Shown here piece by piece: positions 1 to 7,809 of a stretch of DNA of 60,139 bases. The position numbers were made by a program, and so were the translations under genes. Under the pieces are notes generated by a model. It was not told the origin of the DNA. It saw nothing but the letters and a program-made list of their open reading frames with translations, and did not search any database. The stretch is taken from assembly GCA_002083775.1 (NCBI GenBank), contig MTEI01000017.1:1-60139 (forward strand). Direction: 5' to 3'. The DNA is from Rhodoferax ferrireducens (GTDB taxonomy: Bacteria; Pseudomonadota; Gammaproteobacteria; Burkholderiales; Burkholderiaceae_C). Positions within the stretch are counted from its first letter, which is position 1. Each line of letters opens with the position of its first letter.

Positions 1-342
1 TCTTGTCGAAAGCTTACCCAATCTCCACTGCCCACGCCTGGCCTGCAAATGCCCAACACACGATGTTCAACAGAGGTCCGCTTTCGCTGCATTGTGACTG
101 TCTGTTTGTCACTTGAACATCCCCCATTTGGGGGATGCCGGGGAACGGCAGCTTTCGCGGCGAACTTGACGCACGAAATTTCTCCGTGAACGGCTGCAAC
201 CAGCCTTTTGCGGGTATGCAGATTCGCTCGATTGACCATGAAGTATGTGGCTGGCAGGTGTAGACCCACTTTCAGCCTTCGTCAGTCAAAACGGAGGCTG
301 TTCCTTCACGCCCAACACCGCAGTCACTGAAACCGTTCAGGT
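1..342. other. Stretch without a recognisable gene, left edge of island
   Basis: I see no supported coding region here. It holds a strong palindrome at 118-137 (arms CATCCCCCA and TGGGGGATG around TT) and a weaker inverted repeat at 273-300 (CAGCCT and AGGCTG), which lies downstream of the cas operon on the minus strand but has no U-run, so it is a poor terminator. A related palindrome lies near the other end of the window (60072-60091). Confidence 0.5.
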
Positions 343-507
343 CTAAAGCTGACGCCGCTCATCCTGGTACAGGTACTTCTGAAACCCCGCAAACATATCT
401 CGTATCTGCGTGGTGCCGCCCAAGTCTGCCACCGCATCCGAGATCGCATTGTTGTATCTGAGCCGTACCCTAGGGGTATTCCAGATTATCAAACGTGGCG
501 CATCGTG
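343..507 (-). pseudogene. Short reading frame, possible C-terminal remnant of a lost gene
   Basis: On the minus strand, downstream of csb3 and in another frame, about 54 codons stay open between a stop at 508-510 and a TAG at 343-345. The product has an ordinary composition and ends FAGFQKYLYQDERRQL. There is no ATG or ribosome binding site at its upstream end; the only Met is internal. It therefore looks like the tail of a gene whose front is missing rather than a small gene. I cannot assign a family; it does not resemble the Cas1, Cas2 or Cas4 tails I know. It could also be chance open frame. Confidence 0.3.
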
Positions 508-523
508 TCATTGCATCGGCATC

Positions 524-1357
524 TCACCCAAACGGCATCGCCGGTTCAAAGTACTGGATTTGCCCTGCCATCACGATCCCCGACCGGTAACGCGTGCCGC
601 CGATGGCACGTGCCTCCTGCGGCTGGCGCATCAAAGCACGCACGGCGTTCAAATCCAATGGCACAGCCCAAGTCGCCCAGGTCCAGGCACGTGGTTTCAA
701 CTCGAAACCCAGTGTCCCCGTGCCATGTATGCATGGAAACAGCGGCTGCGACTCCCATGCCAGCCAATAGGCACCTGCCACACCCGTCATCTTCATCTCC
801 GACGGCGCGTTCGATGTCAAAGCCCCAGGCCGGAAGGTGGCGGGGTCCCAGCCCCAACTGGCGTAATCGTCTTCATAACGCCAGGGGCCAAACAAGGCTT
901 CCTCAAATTTGGCCTGCACCCACTTGTCCGCCCCCTTTTTTCGGGCTGGGTCCAGCGCCAGGGCCAGTTCGCGTGCCATCTTGATCATGCGCTGCGGGCC
1001 ACCGGTCAAACACAGGTTGGTCGGCGTGGTGTGGCCACCTTTGCCATCCTCACGCCACCAGGCTCGCAACCAGCTGGCCAGTGGCTCTACCGCCTGCTCA
1101 TAGCTGTCCCTGAAGGTATCGACGTCGAACTTGCGCACGTCATCGGCCAGCTGCAGCTCCGGTGCTTCGGCGCGTCCGGTCATATGCAGCAGCAGGTGGG
1201 CCAATAGGGCATCACGTTCGATGCCATGAAGTTGCGCCTCTTGGGTGGTCTGATTCCAGCTCAGGCGGGTGCCGACGGGCGCAATGCGCAGCAGCCCGAG
1301 TGCGGCCATGAAACCGATGGGGGTGTGGCCTTGCAAGGCTGGCAGTTCAAGCAGCAT
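524..1357 (-). CDS. csb3: Type I-G CRISPR-associated protein Csb3 (Cas8-like subunit)
   Basis: This 277-residue protein is the last gene of the cas operon. In type I-G (former I-U) systems Csb3 takes the place of the large subunit, which helps recognise target DNA in the Cascade-like complex. The start chosen (MLLELPALQGHTPIG at 1357) overlaps the end of cas3 by 11 bases; a frame open further upstream to 1714 only reads antisense-frame cas3 sequence. The assignment rests on the opening ELPALQGHTPIGFMAALGLL, the W-rich middle (WGWDPATFRP) and its place beside cas3, csb1 and csb2. No catalytic motif is expected. A divergent Csx17-type Cas8 is the alternative, but the length fits Csb3 better. 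Confidence 0.8.
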   Translation of the reverse strand: MLLELPALQGHTPIGFMAALGLLRIAPVGTRLSWNQTTQEAQLHGIERDALLAHLLLHMTGRAEAPELQLADDVRKFDVDTFRDSYEQAVEPLASWLRAWWREDGKGGHTTPTNLCLTGGPQRMIKMARELALALDPARKKGADKWVQAKFEEALFGPWRYEDDYASWGWDPATFRPGALTSNAPSEMKMTGVAGAYWLAWESQPLFPCIHGTGTLGFELKPRAWTWATWAVPLDLNAVRALMRQPQEARAIGGTRYRSGIVMAGQIQYFEPAMPFG

Positions 1358-3638
1358 CTTGCGCGTCCTGGTGTTGTGCCGTGGTTTGTTCTTCCACACT
1401 GCGTGCCCAGTCACCCAGCCGCAAAATGGCTTCCAGGTAACACAGCCCCCAAAAGCCATAGCGGTTCTGCAAGTCTGCGGCCAAGGTCGGCCAATGCGAC
1501 GCCTGGGCCTGGTGCCACAGTTGCGGGTCAGGTGTGGCCGGTTGCCACGGTCTACCACGCCCGTGGTGCGAACCGACCAGATAGCGCACCAACGGGTCCA
1601 GATCGAGCCGTTGAGCGACAGAGGCCAACTCATGCCGCCAGCCACGTGGCAAGCCCGCAAGCTTTCTGGCAACGGCGACTTCGTGGCTGCCACTCTTGGC
1701 CAGCAACGGGCCATCGAATGCGCCCAGCATCAACTGAAACCTGGGGTCGTTCTTACCCAGATCGTGCAAGCGACCGGCCTCATTCAATTGCGCCACCATG
1801 TCTGATGGCAAACCGCAGGCGTCGGCAAAGTGCGCTGCTGCCTTGCCCACTCCCGCCATGTGATCGGCCAGGCCGACAGCCCAGCGGGTGCGCTCGTTGC
1901 TGCCGGTCCAACTGGGGACCGTCACCAAGCCTTCCTCAAACAGGTCTCGCACCACCGCTTTGCTTTGCGGATACCAGCCAAAGCGGTCACAACCACCTGC
2001 AGAGGCTGGCAGCACCACGGTGTCAGAGGTGCGCAGCGCAGATACCTCAACCAGTTCAGCAGATTCACCGTCCCAGCGCAGTACCTGGGCGGGCAAGGTA
2101 CGCGGCTTGAAGTCTTCAGGTTCTGGGGTGCTTTCAAGGTCCGAGGCCACAGACTCAGCACCTGACAACCAGCGCTTGAGGGTGTGTAACGGAATCGGCA
2201 TCAGCTCCAGTCCTAGCGGCGGTGAGGCCTCCATAGCCTCTGCCCATGCGTCTGGTGGCAGCGTGTCCAATGCTGAGCGCCAGGCCACAAAAGCCTCGGT
2301 GGAGCGCTTCTCGCCATGCAGGTAGGGGGTGATGTCGATGGTCATGGCGGGGTCAAACAGCAGCGCTAGGTCGGGCCAGCCCAATACCGCAGATCGAAGG
2401 ACCGGCTCTGCAGGTGTGGCACCCTGGGCACCAATGCCCATGTCAGCCACTTTGGCCAGCTTGCCCACCTTGATGGCACGGGCTTCCAGCCAGGTCCAGG
2501 CATCATCAAGCTGTTCTTTGGCATACGGCCATTTGGCGGCTGGCACCTTGACCACACTGGCATGGCTGGTGCCAAGCTCACCCAGGCGATCCAACCGACC
2601 AAAGCGCTGACGCAAGGCGCTCACAGGTGCCAGTTCCGACACCAGGGCATCAAAATCCAGGTCAAGACCCACCTCGATGGTCTGCGTTGCGACCACGTAG
2701 AGTGGTGCTCGACCTTGACCACGGGTGCCGGTGCCAGCCCGCGCCATGATCTCCAGCGCCAGCAGGTCACGTTCCACAGGTCGGGCGCGGCCAATCACCA
2801 GCAGGCATTCGCCTTTGGCGGACAACGTGCGGTACACCTCACGGGCGGTATCGACCATATTGACGACAATGCCAACAACACCTGCACCACCGTCGCGCAG
2901 GCGGATGGCTTCAGTGGCCAGGTCCGAAGATTTGCCGTTGAGCAACCGGGCCTGCTTGCTGGCCGTCAATCTGCGGTTTAACAACGGGTGGGCCTTGTCT
3001 GCATCGGACAGAGCCAGGACATCGACAGTACTGCCGAACGGTGTCGCCGTCATGGTGAGTACGTGCCAGGGTGTGGCGACGGGCTGTGTGGCCTGACGGC
3101 GAAAGCGAGCAACGCGTTGGAGGGTCTGTCGAAACGGTTCCACCAGGTGCGCTTCGTCAATCACGATCAGGGCATCGTTGCCCACCAGACCAGCATGCAC
3201 CGGTGCGGTCCAGCGGCTGGAGCCATAGGCTCGGCACAATAAGCGCGAACCCAACTGGTCCAGCGTGGTGCTGATGACCGTCAGGCCACCTGGGTTAAGC
3301 ATCCAAGTGTCTTCCGTGGCGCCCATACCACCGCGCAGACGCACCACGTTGCCCACCGCACCACTACGCTCAAACAGGTCCTGGGCGTAGTCCGCCACCG
3401 CATCGACAAGCAGTCGGCGGTCTATCACGTAGTATAGGCGTCTGGGTGTGCCCGGAATACCTGCCGCATGCGCCCACAACCAAACGTCCAGCACCGCTGT
3501 TTTGCCGGACGATGTGGGCAGGTTCAGGGCATCAGGCCATACCCCCATGGCTGCACGTTCAGCCAGTCTGACCTGCCAGGGGAAGGGGGCATAACCATGC
3601 ACCCCTTCATAGAAATCGGCGAAATACTGCTTTTGCAT
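1347..3638 (-). CDS. cas3: CRISPR-associated helicase-nuclease Cas3 with C-terminal HD domain (type I-G)
   Basis: This 763-residue protein unwinds and degrades target DNA once the crRNA complex has bound. The helicase comes first: Walker A LPTSSGKT near residue 41, DEAH box IVIDEAHLV near 160, motif TMTATP near 197 and the arginine-rich QRFGRLDRLG of motif VI. The HD nuclease lies at the C-terminus, with RLHDLGK and later SHHGRGR. Helicase-then-HD is the reverse of the usual Cas3 order and is known for type I-G. All the main catalytic residues I looked for are present, so it appears intact. It starts 99 bases downstream of the array and overlaps csb3 by 11 bases, which suggests coupled translation. 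Confidence 0.92.
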   Translation of the reverse strand: MQKQYFADFYEGVHGYAPFPWQVRLAERAAMGVWPDALNLPTSSGKTAVLDVWLWAHAAGIPGTPRRLYYVIDRRLLVDAVADYAQDLFERSGAVGNVVRLRGGMGATEDTWMLNPGGLTVISTTLDQLGSRLLCRAYGSSRWTAPVHAGLVGNDALIVIDEAHLVEPFRQTLQRVARFRRQATQPVATPWHVLTMTATPFGSTVDVLALSDADKAHPLLNRRLTASKQARLLNGKSSDLATEAIRLRDGGAGVVGIVVNMVDTAREVYRTLSAKGECLLVIGRARPVERDLLALEIMARAGTGTRGQGRAPLYVVATQTIEVGLDLDFDALVSELAPVSALRQRFGRLDRLGELGTSHASVVKVPAAKWPYAKEQLDDAWTWLEARAIKVGKLAKVADMGIGAQGATPAEPVLRSAVLGWPDLALLFDPAMTIDITPYLHGEKRSTEAFVAWRSALDTLPPDAWAEAMEASPPLGLELMPIPLHTLKRWLSGAESVASDLESTPEPEDFKPRTLPAQVLRWDGESAELVEVSALRTSDTVVLPASAGGCDRFGWYPQSKAVVRDLFEEGLVTVPSWTGSNERTRWAVGLADHMAGVGKAAAHFADACGLPSDMVAQLNEAGRLHDLGKNDPRFQLMLGAFDGPLLAKSGSHEVAVARKLAGLPRGWRHELASVAQRLDLDPLVRYLVGSHHGRGRPWQPATPDPQLWHQAQASHWPTLAADLQNRYGFWGLCYLEAILRLGDWARSVEEQTTAQHQDAQDAA

Positions 3639-3662
3639 TGTTCAAACGCTCCCTCACCATTA

Positions 3663-3698
3663 CTCTTAAAGTAGCCCGACCAGTGGTTGGGAATAACG
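3663..3698 (-). repeat. Degenerate terminal CRISPR repeat
   Basis: This stretch keeps GTAGCCCGAC and GGGA at the same positions as the array repeats but has drifted elsewhere. A spacer-sized gap of 38 bases separates it from the first good repeat. Its decay marks the cas3 side as the old, leader-distal end of the array. Confidence 0.7.
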
Positions 3699-3736
3699 CT
3701 TCCCTTTCCTTGGACAGCGGCATCATTGATGTCGGC

Positions 3737-4565
3737 CCTTCAACGTAGCCCGACAACCCGCCGGGAAAAAACATCATGCTCGGCAACGCCATGTTTGCCC
3801 CAACGCACCTTCAACGTAGCCCGACAACCTGCCGGGAAAAAAAACCTGGAAGACTGCCGCGACAAATTTGCCAACGTCCTCCTTCAACGTAGCCCGACAA
3901 CCTGCCGGGAAAAAAAACGGTGGAATCGCGCGAAGGTCGCTGGTGTTTCCGTGCCTTCAACGTAGCCCGACAACCCGTCGGGAAAAAACCTGCGCTTGAG
4001 CTTGTTCATAAGCCTGCCCCTGCAACCTTCAACGTAGCCCGACAACCCGTCGGGAAAAAACCATGTTGACGTTTGCCATGATGGTGGTCTTTCTGACCTT
4101 CAACGTAGCCCGACAACCCGTCGGGAAAAAACCATGAGCGTGGTGCCATCTGGCACGCGCGGGTAAGCGCCTTCAACGTAGCCCGACAACCCGTCGGGAA
4201 AAAACCCGTCGGAACATTTGGCTGTGTGACACTCATTAAAAAGCCTTCAACGTAGCCCGACAACCCGTCGGGAAAAAACCTCCAGCTTGGCATCCATGCG
4301 GGCCATGTAGGCATTCCTTCAACGTAGCCCGACAACCCGTCGGGAAAAAACCGGCTGGGTGATCAGCCGGGCAAAACTTTTCTCATCCTTCAACGTAGCC
4401 CGACAACCCGTCGGGAAAAAACCGCACGTATTCAATGCGCAGCCAGCCCTCAGCCATTCCTTCAACGTAGCCCGACAACCCGTCGGGAAAACACCAGAAG
4501 CTCATGCCGTCTGCCTTGTAGCGCAGGGTCCTTCAACGTAGCCCGGCAACCTGCCGGGAAAACAC
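3737..4565 (-). CRISPR. CRISPR array, 12 repeats of 36 bases and 11 spacers
   Basis: Repeats start at 3737, 3808, 3881, 3954, 4026, 4097, 4170, 4244, 4316, 4387, 4459 and 4530. Spacers are 35-38 bases and all differ. Read on the minus strand the repeat begins GTTTTTTCCCGAC and ends CTACGTTGAAGG; an internal 6-bp stem (CCCGAC/GTCGGG) has a 5-base loop. Repeats 3737, 3808 and 3881 have a stem change that is an A-C mismatch on the plus strand but a G-U wobble on the minus strand; the repeat at 4530 has a compensated G-C pair. This supports minus-strand transcription with the cas genes. The leader would be the 68 bases before csb2 (4566-4633). Several spacers read as open coding sequence, as expected for phage or plasmid targets; I saw no match to the rest of the window. 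Confidence 0.97.
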
Positions 4566-4633
4566 CTCTTCACCTCTAACCTCCTGAAAACACGTAACAA
4601 ATAAGGCGCCTGGCGCGAACCTCCCGGCATTTG

Positions 4634-5929
4634 TCAATCACTTGGGGTTCGCGCATCCTGCGGCAAGAACAAACCCAAGCCAAAGTAGCGCTCCCGTCCC
4701 ACCAACATCGGACCCTGAACCGGTTGGTCAAATTCCAGTACAGCGTGGGCAAAGAGACCACCCGGCTTGCGCAGTCGAAATTCACGTGCTGGCGGCATGG
4801 CCAAGTCGCTGGTCTGAGACCAGGTGACTCGGGTGGGCAAAGGGTAGCCTGCCCGCACACAACCCTGCGCCACGATGTCTTCTGCGGTCACCGTGCCCTT
4901 TGGAAAGCGGTCCAGCACCACAGGTGTGGCAGAAACCCAGCGCCGTGCCGGGCGTGACCAGGTTCGCTCATGCAGTGACATGGCTGCGGTGGGCTGGGTC
5001 AGATTGAAGCGGACTCCCGCCAGCATGATGTGACTGATCTGCAACACGGCGGCGATACAGTGCGCCCGCTCAAGGGGGTCACAGTTATTCGGAATAACCA
5101 TGGCCAACCCGATCAGGGTACCGTCGCCATAGTCGCTCAAGTTGGGCAGCCCCACCCAGGCCATGTGAGGGGTGGCGGCATGACCGTGGGCAATCAAGGG
5201 GGCGGTGTCTCCCAGCCTGGAGAGCACGGCACGACGCAGGGCATCGGCGGCCAGGGCCACGTGTTCGACGGCAATGGGTTTGCTCAGGCGCATCACCACC
5301 ATGCCTTCCCACGGGCCTGCGACAAACTGCCGATCATCCACATGGCCGTAACGCACTTGCGGTGCGATAGGGCTGCGCTGTTCGTTGGCAAAGGCCCTGT
5401 CGAGCTGCTGCAGGCGGCCCGGTCTGGGGACACGCATGGGGTGGTTACCTTTGTCCTGCGGAACCCAGCGGCAAGGCGCTGAGCCGGGTTCCAGCGCCAG
5501 CATGGCCAGTGAATCCGAGCGGCCCAGGTGGGTGACCCGTGCCACGGTACGGTGCAGGCTCTCAAATACCGACGGTGGCGGGTCGGCTTGCCAGACATAG
5601 CTGACCGGTCCCTCTGGCACGGCCATAGGGAACTGCCGGGCCTGCTTATTGCGGAACTCCGGCAACGCATCAGCGGGGTTCTTGATCGGGTAGTTGGTGG
5701 GGACGAAAGTGCAACCTTCAGCACCCCACTGCAGTTCTACCGCAGAACCACAGTCCACGTCAGGGGGTGTTTGCTGCTCGATCCAAGCCAGCGCGGGACG
5801 GTCTTCCGGGAGCGCGGCATCCACCAGCGCCTGGTAAACGCGGTCAGGGTGCGGGGGCCACTCTACCTTTTTGCGTGCCGTGACATCGGCGGCGCCGTAG
5901 AGCCCCAAAAACTCTACGCTGAGCTTCAT
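4634..5929 (-). CDS. csb2: Type I-G CRISPR protein Csb2 (Cas5-Cas6 fusion)
   Basis: This 431-residue protein should bind the crRNA 5' handle (Cas5 part) and cut the precursor crRNA (Cas6 part). The family (GSU0054-like) is recognised by its N-terminus, MKLSVEFLGLYGA followed by WPPHPDRVYQALVDA, and by the C-terminal half with GHAATPHMAWVGLPN and a final Gly-rich FGLGLFLP, in the style of RAMP/Cas6 G-loops. H in the AHGHAATPH stretch is a candidate processing residue, which is an inference. Its ATG overlaps the csb1 stop codon as ATGA. The array begins 68 bases downstream, so the gene ends directly in the leader. Confidence 0.88.
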   Translation of the reverse strand: MKLSVEFLGLYGAADVTARKKVEWPPHPDRVYQALVDAALPEDRPALAWIEQQTPPDVDCGSAVELQWGAEGCTFVPTNYPIKNPADALPEFRNKQARQFPMAVPEGPVSYVWQADPPPSVFESLHRTVARVTHLGRSDSLAMLALEPGSAPCRWVPQDKGNHPMRVPRPGRLQQLDRAFANEQRSPIAPQVRYGHVDDRQFVAGPWEGMVVMRLSKPIAVEHVALAADALRRAVLSRLGDTAPLIAHGHAATPHMAWVGLPNLSDYGDGTLIGLAMVIPNNCDPLERAHCIAAVLQISHIMLAGVRFNLTQPTAAMSLHERTWSRPARRWVSATPVVLDRFPKGTVTAEDIVAQGCVRAGYPLPTRVTWSQTSDLAMPPAREFRLRKPGGLFAHAVLEFDQPVQGPMLVGRERYFGLGLFLPQDARTPSD

Positions 5930-7077
5930 TGACTAAGGGATTCACTGGCCTGAATGAGCTTTTCAAGCCGCTCGGACGCGCTGAAGGTCATCGGTGCGGC
6001 AAAGCTGAAACCAACCGCTTTGGCAGCTGCCAGGGCCTGCTGCAAGGCCTGTTCTGTGCTCTCCTGGGTGACTTGCAAAGCTGTATCAGCTTGCAATGGT
6101 GTGCGCAGCACAAACTCGGCCTGCGTGGCATCCAATTCGGCACCCGCACGCAACTCCAATCCGGCCACCAAGCGGGTATGCATCAGCCACAAGCCCAGGG
6201 CGGCCAAGTAGGTTTGTGCTGCGGCATCGGCTGTAGGGGTAATTCGACCAGCCACCGGGAAGTGATAACGACGCAGGCGTGTCAGGGACAGGGACGAACG
6301 TAGCTCGATGCTATTGACCCAGGCACCTTTGGTGGCCAGGGTGGCCAGGATGTGACCGTGGCCGATTTCAGAGGCTTTTTCAAGCGGAACAGGCTTGCCT
6401 TTGGCATCCTTCACAGCACGGGCTTCATCAATGGTCCAGCCTTCGGCACGGCTTTCTGACTTGAAGCCGGTGACGGCATCTTTGGCGATGTTCATCGGGT
6501 CGATGCGGATACCGGCTTTCTTGGTCTGCAGTACCTCGAAACCCATGATCTGACCCGACAAGGCGGCAGGCCACTTGGCAGCGCCCATCTTGGCACCGGC
6601 AAAGCTGTCCCAGGCACCAAACAGCAAGGTGCCGGGAGCGTTTTCCAGCAGGGCGGTGGCACTGTCGGCTCTGGCCTCAGTGAGTGACTTGCCCAGGGGC
6701 GTGACGCGAAACGGCTCTCCAGCGAGTTCGGAGTCACGTAAGAGGGCATCAAAGACGCGGTGGGGCAACTGATTGACCGACAGGACTCGCCCCGCAGCCG
6801 ATACCTGCAATGCACCCACACCGACTTCGTGGCGATCCAGTAGTTCCTCCAGCCGGTTGGCCCAACTCTGGGTGGATTCGATCAGGATGTATTGGTGGGT
6901 GCCATCTTCGCGGATGGGAGAGGCGAGGTGGCCGATCTCTGCATAGGTGGGTGGCAACACAAAGAACTTGCCGTCGTCGGGCAAGGCATTCGCAGGAATC
7001 AGGTTGGCCCGCAGCGTGATGGCTGAAGCCTCGCGGGTGGCCGCAACGAGCGCGGTGTAAAGGTTGGTGGTGGCCAT
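5926..7077 (-). CDS. csb1: Type I-G CRISPR protein Csb1 (Cas7 backbone subunit)
   Basis: First gene of the cas operon, 383 residues, GSU0053/Csb1 family. Cas7 proteins polymerise along the crRNA spacer to form the backbone of the interference complex. Supporting segments are FFVLPPTYAEIGHLASPIR near residue 38, LLFGAWDSFAGAKMGAAKW near 153 and LRSSLSLTRLRRYHFP near 265. A longer frame opens at a GTG at 7083, but the strong AGGGAG ribosome site lies five bases before the ATG at 7077 and abuts the GTG, so I use 7077. The tail overlaps csb2 by four bases. An 18-base palindrome at 7096-7113 sits just upstream and may control the operon. Confidence 0.88.
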   Translation of the reverse strand: MATTNLYTALVAATREASAITLRANLIPANALPDDGKFFVLPPTYAEIGHLASPIREDGTHQYILIESTQSWANRLEELLDRHEVGVGALQVSAAGRVLSVNQLPHRVFDALLRDSELAGEPFRVTPLGKSLTEARADSATALLENAPGTLLFGAWDSFAGAKMGAAKWPAALSGQIMGFEVLQTKKAGIRIDPMNIAKDAVTGFKSESRAEGWTIDEARAVKDAKGKPVPLEKASEIGHGHILATLATKGAWVNSIELRSSLSLTRLRRYHFPVAGRITPTADAAAQTYLAALGLWLMHTRLVAGLELRAGAELDATQAEFVLRTPLQADTALQVTQESTEQALQQALAAAKAVGFSFAAPMTFSASERLEKLIQASESLSQ

Positions 7078-7095
7078 GATCACTCCCTGTAACTA

Positions 7096-7113
7096 AATGT
7101 TGTTGACAACATT
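7096..7113. promoter_or_regulatory. 18-base palindrome upstream of csb1, candidate operator
   Basis: Arms AATGTTG and CAACATT flank a four-base centre (TTGA on the plus strand). The site lies 18 bases before the csb1 start and overlaps a plausible minus-strand -10 (GATAAT/TAATGT). The position suits a repressor of the cas operon. No regulator is identified; AlpA of the same island is one candidate, by inference only. Confidence 0.5.
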
Positions 7114-7166
7114 ATCTGCAGGAATTCGGCGCTGCCACAGTGCTTGGGTCAACCAAATTGTGAATG

Positions 7167-7200
7167 TTGGATTTTTGGCTTCAGGTGATAAAATTTCACC
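7167..7200 (+). promoter_or_regulatory. Candidate promoter and operator for a leaderless terS transcript
   Basis: TTGGAT (7167-7172), a 16-base spacer and TAAAAT (7189-7194) would place the transcription start at or next to the ATG at 7201. No ribosome binding site precedes that ATG, which fits a leaderless message. An inverted repeat, GGTGA (7184-7188) and TCACC (7196-7200), brackets the -10 and touches the start codon, so it could be an operator. Confidence 0.45.
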
Positions 7201-7704
7201 ATGCGAAATGATGGCAACTCGGGCGTCCTGACCGCCAAACAAAGCCGGTTCATCGACGAGTACATGGTCGATATGAACGGCGCGGCGGCGGCTGAGCGGG
7301 CGGGCTATTCCCAGAAGACCAGTCGGGCGATTGCAGCGGAGAACCTGGCTAAACCTTACATCAAAGCCGAATTGCAGGCCCGTGGCGCGGCTCTGGCGCG
7401 GAAGCTGGAGGTCACCCGCGAGGGAGTCGTGCAGGGGCTCCTGGAGGCATTTGAGGTGGCTAAAGCGGACCGGCAGCCAGCGGCCATGGTGTCGGCAGCC
7501 AGGGAACTGGGTAAGCTGCTTGGCTTCTACGAGCCGACCCGAGTCAGGGTGGATTTAGGCGCTGATGGACGGGACCAGATGGCGAGGTTTGAGGCGATGA
7601 GTGATGCGGATTTGCTCAAGGTGATGGGGGCTGGCCACCAAGCAATGAAGGGCGACCACAAGAAAGCAAGTGGGCCACCGGCGGTGGCCCTGTCTTATAT
7701 ATAG
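7201..7704 (+). CDS. Phage terminase small subunit
   Basis: This 167-residue protein resembles the XtmA/Terminase_2 family. The small subunit recognises the packaging site on phage DNA and hands it to the large terminase. Residues 9-60 match the DNA-binding part of the family: LTAKQSRFIDEYMVDMNGAA, AERAGYS, and a downstream helix-rich segment; residues 115-119 (KLLGFYEP) are also typical. It is the only plus-strand gene of the island and has no large terminase, portal or capsid gene beside it. In phage satellites a lone terS redirects helper-phage packaging; that role is inferred here. A leftover from a decayed prophage is the main alternative. Confidence 0.82.
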   Translation: MRNDGNSGVLTAKQSRFIDEYMVDMNGAAAAERAGYSQKTSRAIAAENLAKPYIKAELQARGAALARKLEVTREGVVQGLLEAFEVAKADRQPAAMVSAARELGKLLGFYEPTRVRVDLGADGRDQMARFEAMSDADLLKVMGAGHQAMKGDHKKASGPPAVALSYI

Positions 7705-7726
7705 GACAATCGCGCAACATAAGTTG

Positions 7727-7809
7727 TTGATTTCATTGACTTTTTTTGCGTGGACTAAAGTTGTATCCGCGCATCTAAGTCATTGAATTCATTGACTTTT
7801 CTTGCGCGG
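7727..7809. repeat. Direct repeat pair, 24 of 27 bases identical, at the end of the replication gene
   Basis: Copies lie at 7727-7753 and 7783-7809, 56 bases apart start to start. Both contain CATTGACTTTT then TTGCG. The second copy includes the last codons of the helicase gene; the first lies between it and terS. It may be a pair of iterons of a replication origin or a scar of a partial duplication of the gene end. Confidence 0.6.

Noticed and set aside
1..523. cas1, cas2 or cas4 at the left edge
   Set aside because: No motif of these families is visible; only a short fragment with unknown affinity is open.
410..1207. Long plus-strand frame opposite csb3
   Set aside because: Antisense shadow of csb3 with biased composition and no start context.
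4006..4335. Open frame with repeated SGYVEG units across the array
   Set aside because: It is the CRISPR repeats translated in one frame; the unit spacing equals the repeat-spacer period.
3737..4565. Self-targeting spacers
   Set aside because: Comparing spacers by eye with the island and neighbouring genes gave no convincing match; this needs a real search.
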